Positions 1-5,045 of a DNA stretch of 5,045 nt are shown in pieces. Position 1 is the first letter of the stretch, and every line of letters begins with the position of its first letter. Source of the DNA: Patescibacteria group bacterium (GTDB lineage Bacteria > Patescibacteriota > Microgenomatia > UM-FILTER-40-11). Under the pieces are notes generated by a model. The model was not told where the DNA came from. It did not search any database and saw only the letters and a program-made list of their open reading frames with translations. The stretch lies in contig JAMCYY010000055.1 of NCBI GenBank assembly GCA_023473205.1, forward strand, positions 1 to 5,045. The letters run 5' to 3'. Made by a program: the position numbers and the translations under genes.

Positions 1-32
1 TGGGTATTTTCTTTATCAATTTTTCGGTCAAC
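1..32 (-). repeat. Inverted copy A of a 32-nt repeat (partner 617-648)
   Basis: The reverse complement of 1-32 matches 617-648 at 31 of 32 bases; the single difference (G for A at the eighth base) changes Gln to Arg. Both copies are read in the same codon phase and give VDRKIDKENT here and VDQKIDKENT in DUF6624. The repeat may extend past the left edge, which cuts it. Confidence 0.85.
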
Positions 33-479
33 AAAATAGACGTTAATTCCTATCTGAAGCATGGCCTCAAGTGATGAAGGATACTCTACTTTCTTTATCG
101 GCTTAACACTTTGTGCTGAGATATATTCACTGTCTCCCACAAGTTTTGCTTGAGGGTTCAAGATAAAAGTTTCCGGCGGAAGAAAGTAAACAGCTCCGCC
201 GTGATCGTTTTCTAAAAATTTTTCTTTATCCGAAATAACAACATGCCAGGTTTTACCATTATCAATTTTTTGGTCAACTCCAGGACAAACTTTTGTCCTC
301 ATAAAAGCAATTGCTACTTCTAAAAATGAGGTGGCAAAAACAGCCGGTTTCTCCCCTCTTAGCTGGTATTGACCCTTTTCCGGCTGAAACTCTTCAATGT
401 TTCTATCAGTACTACCATGGAAAAAAAACAAATGCTTCGCTTCTGTTTCTTTCTGACTACCAGAGATTAATTCACTCAT
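1..479 (-). CDS. Putative ADP-ribosyltransferase-fold protein, 3' end cut by window edge
   Basis: The reading frame is open from an ATG at 479 to the left edge, giving 159 residues with no stop. The ATG is the first possible start: an in-frame TAA lies two codons upstream. No signal peptide or membrane segment is visible. Three spaced motifs resemble the H-Y-E triad of PARP-like ADP-ribosyltransferases: HGS at residues 21-23 after a hydrophobic strand, VFATS at 47-51 followed by a helix-like AIAF, and SEYIS at 117-121, where E118 would be the catalytic glutamate (compare NEYI in PARP1). The later SVKPIKKVEY and the SLEAMLQIGINVYFVD ending look like the conserved C-terminus of small uncharacterised YHGS-type bacterial proteins, so the true stop is probably just beyond the edge. 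The ART assignment is inference from motifs; target and role are unknown. It is divergent from the DUF6624 gene and shares a repeated VDxKIDKENT segment with it. Confidence 0.7.
   Translation of the reverse strand, partial: MSELISGSQKETEAKHLFFFHGSTDRNIEEFQPEKGQYQLRGEKPAVFATSFLEVAIAFMRTKVCPGVDQKIDNGKTWHVVISDKEKFLENDHGGAVYFLPPETFILNPQAKLVGDSEYISAQSVKPIKKVEYPSSLEAMLQIGINVYFVDRKIDKENT
259..280 (-). repeat. Copy C, short third copy of the repeat in the ART-like gene
   Basis: The minus strand here reads GAGTTGACCAAAAAATTGAT followed by AA. This is identical over 22 nt to 615-636 and then diverges. It encodes VDQKID at residues 68-73 of the ART-like protein, again in the same codon phase as the other two copies. 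Confidence 0.75.
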
Positions 480-486
480 AATTTAT

Positions 487-494
487 ATTATAAT
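487..494. promoter_or_regulatory. Palindromic -10 element serving both divergent genes
   Basis: The octamer ATTATAAT is its own reverse complement, so it offers a consensus TATAAT on the plus strand (489-494) and on the minus strand (492-487). The plus-strand box would start transcription near 501, giving the DUF6624 gene a leader of about 20 nt. The minus-strand box would start transcription at about 480, giving the ART-like gene a nearly leaderless mRNA. The -35 regions are poor on both sides. AT-rich DNA produces such matches easily, so the call rests on consensus quality and on position in a 41-bp divergent gap. Confidence 0.45.
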
Positions 495-520
495 GACTTA
501 AAAATTACTTATAAAGAAAA

Positions 521-1081
521 ATGACAGAATTAAAAGAGATAAAAGGTCCCAAACAAATCTCAGAACAATTAATTCAATTAGGCATTAAAGACCAAGAGAT
601 GAGAACTGCTTTTCGAGTTGACCAAAAAATTGATAAAGAAAATACCCAAGAACTAAAAGAAATTATTAAGAAAATTGGTTGGCCAACAATTTCTAAAGTT
701 GGCCCGATTGCCTCTTGGGCAGCTTGGCTAATAGCTCAACATGCTGACCATGATCCGGAATTTCAAAAAGAATGTCTATCTTTAATTGAAGATTGTTATC
801 AAAAAGGAGATGTCAACCCTTTGAATTTAGCTTATTTAACTGATAGAGTTGCTGTCAATTTTGGCCAAAAACAAATTTATGGAACGCAATGGAAGAATAA
901 TGAAGTTAAACCAATTGAGAATCCGGAAAATTTAGATCAAAGGCGGCAAAAAATGGGTTTATGGCCTTTTGAGCTTTCCCAAAGATTTCGTCAAGGGAAA
1001 TTAACCACCAATGAACTGGCAAAGCTTAAAACTCAACAAGAAAAAGGCAAAATTGGCCCTTTTGGGGTTTCAAGAATGTAA
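521..1081 (+). CDS. DUF6624 domain-containing protein
   Basis: This 186-residue protein shows the recognisable pattern of the DUF6624 family: DQEMR at 24-28, a variable helix, GWPT at 53-56, QHAD at 73-76, DPEFQ at 78-82, YLTDRV at 105-110, YGTQ at 120-123, and PIENPENLD plus RR at 131-142. The conserved His, Asp and Arg positions suggest a functional site, but I know of no established biochemical function. No signal peptide or transmembrane segment is seen, so it is probably cytoplasmic. After the family core (about 20-147) there is a basic, glutamine-rich tail of about 40 residues (QRFRQGK to GVSRM). No proper Shine-Dalgarno precedes the ATG, only an AAAGAAA stretch. The gene is divergent from the ART-like gene and stops 4 bases before the end of the convergent L25 gene. 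The stop is TAA. Residues 33-43 are encoded by DNA that recurs in the divergent neighbour. Confidence 0.88.
   Translation: MTELKEIKGPKQISEQLIQLGIKDQEMRTAFRVDQKIDKENTQELKEIIKKIGWPTISKVGPIASWAAWLIAQHADHDPEFQKECLSLIEDCYQKGDVNPLNLAYLTDRVAVNFGQKQIYGTQWKNNEVKPIENPENLDQRRQKMGLWPFELSQRFRQGKLTTNELAKLKTQQEKGKIGPFGVSRM
617..648 (+). repeat. Copy B of the 32-nt repeat, inside the DUF6624 gene
   Basis: Partner of the inverted copy at 1-32. It encodes residues 33-43 of the DUF6624 protein, just before the conserved GWPT block. The flanking sequences are unrelated in the part that can be compared, so similarity starts sharply at the GTTGACC end. Confidence 0.85.
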
Positions 1082-1085
1082 AAAA

Positions 1086-1775
1086 TTACTCCTTCTTCTC
1101 TTCTTTTTCTGCTGCTTTCGCTTCACTTTCAGCTTTAGGTTCAGCGCCTTCGGCAGGAGCCGCTTCACCTTCAGCCGGAGCTTCCGCAACTGGAGCCACA
1201 ACTTTTTCTTCTGCCGCTAGAGGCTCAATCCTTGCCAAAACAATGTCATCTTCGGAAGTAACCTTAACCTTATTGCGGTCAAAACTTAGGTCACTTAATT
1301 TGACCTCATCGCCAACACTTACCAATTTAGAGACATCAACACTAAAGCTTTCAGGTAAATCCATAGGCAAAGCTTCAACTTCAATTTCGTTAATGGCTTG
1401 GATCAAAATGCCTAATTTCTGAGCCACGGCAGGCGCCTCACCCACGAGTTCCACTGGGATATTGGCAGTTACTTTTTCTGTTAAAATAATTTGCCTTAAG
1501 TCAACATGGAGGACTTCATCAGAGACTGGATTTGTCTGAATGTTTTGGATTAAGATTGGTCTTTCTTCTTTTTCCCCATCAACAATGAGTTTAACTACTG
1601 AAGTTTCACCGGCTTCTTTATATATTTTTAAAAATTCATCTTTATCTAAAGAAATCGCAAATGATTTAATTTTTTTGCCATAAACATTGCCTGGAACAAG
1701 TTTTTCTTTCCTTAAATTTTTAACTTTTCTGCCTAAGACTTCTCTTTTTTGCACCTTTAATTTAATTTCCTGCAT
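1086..1775 (-). CDS. rplY: 50S ribosomal protein L25 (CTC/TL5 type)
   Basis: This is a 229-residue L25 of the long CTC/TL5 form, which binds 5S rRNA at the central protuberance of the large subunit. Residues 1-93 form the 5S-binding L25 domain, with the basic RKVKNLRKEKLVPGNVYGK stretch at 16-34 and HVDL at 90-93. Residues 95-184 form the TL5-like beta domain, with LVGEAPAV at 110-117, EVEALPMDLPE at 132-142 and VDVSKLVSVGDEVKLSDL at 146-163. Residues 186-229 are a low-complexity Ala/Glu/Pro tail ending in charged KEEKKE. The E. coli protein is only the first domain (94 residues); two-domain versions are common in other bacteria. The start is well supported by an AAAGGAG Shine-Dalgarno five bases upstream, and the stop is TAA. 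The gene lies downstream of the DUF4012 gene on the same strand, with an 88-bp gap holding its own promoter, and converges on DUF6624. Confidence 0.96.
   Translation of the reverse strand: MQEIKLKVQKREVLGRKVKNLRKEKLVPGNVYGKKIKSFAISLDKDEFLKIYKEAGETSVVKLIVDGEKEERPILIQNIQTNPVSDEVLHVDLRQIILTEKVTANIPVELVGEAPAVAQKLGILIQAINEIEVEALPMDLPESFSVDVSKLVSVGDEVKLSDLSFDRNKVKVTSEDDIVLARIEPLAAEEKVVAPVAEAPAEGEAAPAEGAEPKAESEAKAAEKEEKKE
1147..1181 (-). repeat. Imperfect 21-nt tandem repeat in the L25 tail
   Basis: CCTTCGGCAGGAGC at 1147-1160 recurs as CCTTCAGCCGGAGC at 1168-1181, differing at two of 14 bases with a 21-base period. It encodes two APAEG units seven residues apart (residues 199-203 and 206-210 approximately). 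This fits a low-complexity tail that grows by slippage. Confidence 0.6.
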
Positions 1776-1780
1776 TTAAA

Positions 1781-1787
1781 CTCCTTT
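1781..1787 (-). promoter_or_regulatory. Shine-Dalgarno of rplY
   Basis: The minus strand reads AAAGGAG followed by TTTAA and the ATG, so the spacing is five bases. It is the only strong ribosome binding site among the four starts visible in the window, and it fixes the L25 start. Confidence 0.85.
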
Positions 1788-1812
1788 GTCTCATTAATAA
1801 ATTTACTTATGT

Positions 1813-1841
1813 ATTTTACCAAAGTCAGCCTGCCAATGCAA
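1813..1841 (-). promoter_or_regulatory. Probable rplY promoter
   Basis: On the minus strand a TTGCAT -35-like box (1841-1836) is followed after exactly 17 bases by TAAAAT (1818-1813), a five-of-six match to the -10 consensus. Transcription would begin near 1806 and leave a leader of about 30 nt containing the Shine-Dalgarno. The -35 is weak (TTG only). The location in the 88-bp gap supports independent expression of L25 from the DUF4012 gene upstream. Confidence 0.5.
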
Positions 1842-1863
1842 TTTAACGATTTTTTTGAAAATC

Positions 1864-4710
1864 CTATTTGGCTAAATCCACCTGCATAATCAGATCATGA
1901 TCCAGCTTTTGAGAAACAACCAAACCGTCCTTACTAACCACGGCTGATGGAATAACCCTTACAGGAATATAAGTCTTCGAAGAAGCAAAACTAAGAGTAT
2001 AATCTGAAGGATAAGCCCCAGACTCCTTTTGAACCATTAACAAATAAGAGGCAAGTTTCTTTCCAGGGTCAAAAACAAAAGGCAGCTGATAACTGATTTC
2101 AATTTTTCTTTTTGATTTAATTGGGACTTCCACTAAAAAGTCAAAAACACTCTTCCCGTGTTCCTCAAAACTTGTCATTAAACCAGTGTCAAAAGGTAAC
2201 CAGAGACTCGGATTAAGCGAACTGTTATTTAAAACTGAAGTAACTTTTGCCCCTTTAGGTAAATACAAACGCAAATAATTTTTGTACTTACCACCAGGCC
2301 AGCTTTCAGTTTGACAAGTATTTTCGTAAGTAATCGTTACTTTTTCCTCCACCCCCCCGTTTTGATTGAGAGTTACCGCTTGGTCAATTTTCCTTTTAAT
2401 AAAAAAATTGGCTTTATTAACCCCAACATTCGCTTCATTTAGATAAAGAAAATCAGAAATAACGGCATTAACTTCACTTTTAGGCTGATAGTCACGGATC
2501 CCGCCATCCCAACCCAGGCGGACAATCATCTTTTCAATTTCCTGATCCTCAAAATAAAGCTGAATCTCTCTCTCTTCTAAGGCAGAAAACAACGCTTTAA
2601 TTGTCTCAAGCTGGCTTTTCTCATCTGACTCAGCCATCTTTGCAAAAATAGCTTTAGCTAAACTGCCAAGAAAATCTTTTTTTTGTGTGGAACCAGGAAA
2701 GGAACCTAATTCTGCATAAGCTTCAGCTTTAACAAAAAGGTTATCTTTATTAACCTTTTCTTTATATTCCAGAAGCTCCACCTCACCCAAAGCCGAAAGC
2801 ATTTTTTCGGCCACATTAAGGGTAATTGCTACTACCCCATCAGCTTTAATTTGCGTTTCTTTATCTAAAAACCAATTCGCCCTTCTGGCGGAAACAGGAA
2901 ATTCCGGATCCCAATTTGAGTCACGGAAGTACCAATTCGCTTCGCCTAAATATTCTTTTAATTTTTGAGGAGGCTCAACATGGCCTTTTAGCTGGCCGTC
3001 TGCCTGATAAATATCATAAACCTCAAAATCAACCAATTTACCATTTTCTAAATTGACAATCCCATAAGAACCAATAAAACCACCAGTAGGCCGAAGTTCC
3101 ATGTTATTTTGAAAAAGTAACAAGTAGGTCTTTCTTCCAGAGACACTTAAAATTTGGGGTAAAACCCCAAGCAAACCTTGAGATTTAAGAAGATTTTCTC
3201 TTGTTTCTGGTAAAAGTTTTTTTAACTGCCAGTAAAAATCATCCTGTTTAATGACTTTAAAGCCAGCTTCTAATTGAGGTAAAGAAAGCTGCATCAATGA
3301 AGATTGTTCATAAGCATAATCCAGGTTGGCTTTAAGCGAACCTAAAAAAGTAACCCAATCCACTTCTTCCTGATTAAGAAAAGCACGAGAATTCCCCATT
3401 GCTTCCTGACCAGATGAAAGAACAAGCTGTAACGACCCAGCAACTTTTTCTGCCCACGAAAGGCTATCAACCACGGCTCCTGCCGGCTTACTCAAACCAA
3501 TTAAACTATAAAAAGGTTCCGCTAAAACAATAATCCGCTGGGACAAACTAAATTGTTTTTGGGAAACTTGAATCTTTTTAACTGCAGAGGAAAAATTTCC
3601 CTCCTCTAAAAATTTTTTAGCCAAAGAAAGGTCTTTCATTCCTAAGGCGCCAAAAACAATCGTCAAGATAAGCGGTAGTGCAAAAAAGATAAATATAAAC
3701 AAGAAGAAAGAAGAAAGGCCAAATAAAATTTTTTGAAAGGGTGAAGCGATCTTGGCTGTTTTTTTTCTTTGGCTTTCTTGGAAAAGTGAATTACGGGAAA
3801 TCTCCTTTACTAAAGAAACTTTAGGAGCTATTGGATGCGGTTCACTTTTTTCAAAAAGGAAATCAAGCTTTTTCTCCGGTAAGGCAGTTTCTTTTGGGCA
3901 CTCGGCCATCTTTCTTTTTTCCTCCAAAATATTTCTGGAAAACCACTCTAAGGTTTCCTCAACTTTTTCAGATAAATTTTCATTTAAAGTGACTTTTTCA
4001 AAATCATCAAGGTCTGATTTCCCCTGGCTTACGTGATCAAAGATAAATTGTGCTTCCGGGTAATCTTTCTTTAAACCGAAAACAAAATCATTCCATTTAA
4101 TTTTTTCCCCTTGAACGAAAAACAATTTTCCTTGGGTGTCTGGTAAAAAAGAGACTTTTAAAATTTCTTTTACTAAGGAACTAATTGTTAAAGGATAAAA
4201 AACATCATGTGGCTCCCCACTCAAAGTTACTTCCTTACCTGTCATAACTTTAGTAAAGATCTGGCCAATTTTCCCAGAAACCAAACGGGAGCCAAAAACC
4301 TCATCAAAGACAATTGCCCTGCCATTTAAAAAATTTTTCTTTATTATTTCCTTTTTTTCTTCAATTAAAGAATGGTGAAGAGGAAAAATAATTGAAAGTT
4401 TAAAATTAAGTTTCGGGGCTAAAGAGAAAATTAAATTTTTATCAGAAAATTTTTCATCAGAAAAACAAAAAAGATAATCGATTCTTTCTAACTTTTCAAC
4501 TTCTGCCTCATTTTCTAAAAAACAAAAATTTTTTTTATCAGTTAAATAATGAAAGACTTCTTTTTTTTCCTTACCAAAGTAATAAACAAAATAACCCTGG
4601 GATAAAAGTAAATCAACCAGGTGTGTTGCAAGTTCTCCTTTTTCGTCCACAATTAAGGTTCGCGAAAAAAAGTCAAATTCAGTTTTGAAAAAAAAATTTT
4701 CGTCGGGCAT
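1864..4710 (-). CDS. Large DUF4012 membrane protein with degenerate epimerase-like N-terminal domain
   Basis: The protein has 948 residues in three parts. Residues about 15-265 resemble an extended short-chain dehydrogenase/NAD-dependent epimerase: a strand-turn-helix start (TLIVDEKGELATHLVDLL) and, at 134-185, a C-terminal-half pattern with FGSR, a G-K-x-x-x-x-SG-x-x-x-D core and FYPLTISSLVKEILK. The glycine-rich NAD motif and a YxxxK catalytic pair are not evident, so it is probably a non-catalytic scaffold. Residues 266-326 are a charged linker ending in KKTAK. One hydrophobic segment at about 327-356 is the membrane anchor; positive charges before it put the N-terminus inside and the rest outside. 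Residues about 357-948 form the DUF4012 region, with the hallmark LLLFQNNMELRPTGGFIGSY at 530-549, DIYQADGQL at 566-574, FRDSNWDPEFP at 595-605 and a beta-rich C-terminus. The function of DUF4012 is unknown; a surface or envelope role is inference. The start lacks a Shine-Dalgarno but has a promoter directly upstream. The stop is TAG. Confidence 0.9.
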   Translation of the reverse strand: MPDENFFFKTEFDFFSRTLIVDEKGELATHLVDLLLSQGYFVYYFGKEKKEVFHYLTDKKNFCFLENEAEVEKLERIDYLFCFSDEKFSDKNLIFSLAPKLNFKLSIIFPLHHSLIEEKKEIIKKNFLNGRAIVFDEVFGSRLVSGKIGQIFTKVMTGKEVTLSGEPHDVFYPLTISSLVKEILKVSFLPDTQGKLFFVQGEKIKWNDFVFGLKKDYPEAQFIFDHVSQGKSDLDDFEKVTLNENLSEKVEETLEWFSRNILEEKRKMAECPKETALPEKKLDFLFEKSEPHPIAPKVSLVKEISRNSLFQESQRKKTAKIASPFQKILFGLSSFFLFIFIFFALPLILTIVFGALGMKDLSLAKKFLEEGNFSSAVKKIQVSQKQFSLSQRIIVLAEPFYSLIGLSKPAGAVVDSLSWAEKVAGSLQLVLSSGQEAMGNSRAFLNQEEVDWVTFLGSLKANLDYAYEQSSLMQLSLPQLEAGFKVIKQDDFYWQLKKLLPETRENLLKSQGLLGVLPQILSVSGRKTYLLLFQNNMELRPTGGFIGSYGIVNLENGKLVDFEVYDIYQADGQLKGHVEPPQKLKEYLGEANWYFRDSNWDPEFPVSARRANWFLDKETQIKADGVVAITLNVAEKMLSALGEVELLEYKEKVNKDNLFVKAEAYAELGSFPGSTQKKDFLGSLAKAIFAKMAESDEKSQLETIKALFSALEEREIQLYFEDQEIEKMIVRLGWDGGIRDYQPKSEVNAVISDFLYLNEANVGVNKANFFIKRKIDQAVTLNQNGGVEEKVTITYENTCQTESWPGGKYKNYLRLYLPKGAKVTSVLNNSSLNPSLWLPFDTGLMTSFEEHGKSVFDFLVEVPIKSKRKIEISYQLPFVFDPGKKLASYLLMVQKESGAYPSDYTLSFASSKTYIPVRVIPSAVVSKDGLVVSQKLDHDLIMQVDLAK

Positions 4711-4717
4711 TAACTTT

Positions 4718-4746
4718 ATTGTAGAGAAAATTTTTTATCAAAACAA
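4718..4746 (-). promoter_or_regulatory. Probable promoter of the DUF4012 gene, giving a leaderless mRNA
   Basis: On the minus strand TACAAT (4723-4718, five of six bases of the -10 consensus) lies 17 bases after TTGTTT (4746-4741). The expected start of transcription, about seven bases downstream, falls at 4711-4712, next to the ATG at 4710. This would explain why no Shine-Dalgarno is present. The -35 is weak. Confidence 0.45.
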
Positions 4747-4764
4747 TGACAAAAAAATATTAAT

Positions 4765-4804
4765 TTTTTCAGATACTGACTAGCTTCCGAGGCAACGTGA
4801 AAAA
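4765..4804. other. Inverted repeat around a GC-richer island in the RNase H / DUF4012 gap
   Basis: TTTTTCA (4765-4771) and TGAAAAA (4798-4804) are perfect 7-base inverted repeats enclosing 26 bases that are clearly less AT-rich than the rest of this 117-bp gap. On the minus strand the second arm is followed by ATTAATATTTTTTT. It could act as a weak terminator for the RNase H-like gene or as a protein-binding site, but the stem is AT-rich and the loop long, so the assignment is open. Confidence 0.25.
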
Positions 4805-4827
4805 CAATAAAATTTTCGTGAAAGAAT

Positions 4828-5045
4828 TTATAATTGGTCAAGGGCTTGATTAACAAGGAAATCAGCAACTTTATTTTTTTCTCGCGGGACAAGATGGTAA
4901 ATAATTTTCGTATTTATTTTTTTTTCAAGATTTTTTAAAAAGATAATTAGATCTCTAAGATGGTTTTCTTTTATTCTAAAGACTCCGTTTAATTGATTAA
5001 CTACTAAACTTGAGTCCAAAAAAAAAATCAACTTGGCTAAGCTCT
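4828..5045 (-). CDS. RNase H-like protein (RVT_3 type), 5' end cut by window edge
   Basis: The frame is open from the right edge (first full codon at 5043) to a TAA at 4828-4830, giving the last 71 residues. They match the C-terminal half of small RNase HI-like proteins of the RVT_3/YpdQ type. FFLDSSLVVNQLNG (residues 7-20 of the fragment) carries the aspartate equivalent to the third carboxylate of the RNase H active site. VPREKNKVAD (52-61) carries the final aspartate, followed by the typical FLVNQALD ending. A middle helix (ENHLRDLIIFLKNLEKKI) joins them. These enzymes cut RNA in RNA/DNA hybrids. The first catalytic Asp and the Glu would lie upstream, outside the window. A TTG at 5031 could be mistaken for a start, but it falls inside the core fold, so the real start must be farther upstream. 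Confidence 0.85.
   Translation of the reverse strand, partial: SLAKLIFFLDSSLVVNQLNGVFRIKENHLRDLIIFLKNLEKKINTKIIYHLVPREKNKVADFLVNQALDQL

Noticed and set aside
1043..1065. Small GGGC/GCCT hairpin followed by TTTTT on the minus strand, as the L25 terminator
   Set aside because: The stem is only 3-4 base pairs including a wobble, and it lies within the DUF6624 coding region. Chance is as likely.
1011..1220. 69-codon plus-strand reading frame rich in Phe and Arg
   Set aside because: It overlaps the 3' end of DUF6624 and runs antisense to the L25 tail. Its composition is what the complement of an Ala/Glu/Lys-rich coding region produces, and it has no family features.
1848..1863. GATTTT/AAAATC hairpin just after the DUF4012 stop, as a terminator
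   Set aside because: The stem is almost entirely A-T, and no U-tract follows on the minus strand.
2871..2940. ACCAATTCGC 10-mer repeated exactly 60 bases apart in the DUF4012 gene
   Set aside because: Both copies encode the ANW tripeptide of the DUF4012 core with the same codons. The match is too short to imply a DNA-level duplication.
3752..4036. 94-codon plus-strand reading frame
   Set aside because: It lies wholly antisense to the linker and Rossmann-like part of the DUF4012 gene, is rich in Phe and Ser like an antisense shadow, and has no recognisable motif.
4828..5031. Complete 67-codon gene starting with TTG at 5031
   Set aside because: The TTG is inside the conserved RNase H core, and the frame is open to the window edge with a sensible SLAK sequence before it, so the gene is truncated rather than short.
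1..5045. tRNA, rRNA, CRISPR array, insertion sequence or riboswitch
   Set aside because: No cloverleaf, regularly spaced repeat, transposase or terminal repeat was seen, and the non-coding gaps (41, 4, 88 and 117 bp) are too small for most of these.

Overview
This AT-rich window carries five protein genes and no RNA gene, mobile element or CRISPR array. The gene content suggests a Candidate Phyla Radiation (Patescibacteria) genome, probably of the Microgenomates type. The main reason is a very large DUF4012 membrane protein with an epimerase-like N-terminus, a family I associate with those genomes. Other hints are the low GC, the compact spacing, weak or absent Shine-Dalgarno sequences on most genes, and a long L25 with a low-complexity tail. 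This placement is inference from gene content only.

Layout, left to right. Positions 479 to 1 (minus strand, cut by the left edge) encode a small protein that looks like an ADP-ribosyltransferase-fold enzyme. A 41-bp divergent intergenic region with a palindromic -10 box follows. Positions 521-1081 (plus) encode a DUF6624 protein. It runs tail to tail, with a 4-base gap, into ribosomal protein L25 (1775-1086, minus), which has its own SD and promoter. Upstream of L25 is the 948-residue DUF4012 protein (4710-1864, minus), apparently leaderless. The right edge cuts the 3' part of an RNase H-like gene (5045-4828, minus).

How they fit together: L25 is housekeeping (5S rRNA binding), RNase H-like proteins act on RNA/DNA hybrids, and DUF4012 is a cell-envelope protein of unknown function. 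They share a strand, but the promoters seen in the gaps suggest separate or only partly coupled transcription. The left divergent pair (ART-like and DUF6624) is accessory in character. Its two genes share a near-identical 32-nt segment, in the same reading frame, as an inverted repeat (31 of 32 bases), and a third 20-22 nt copy lies inside the ART-like gene. That repeat, the possible ART catalytic triad, and the degenerate Rossmann domain fused to DUF4012 are the points most worth a second look. I did not find clear evidence of a complete new multi-gene system.
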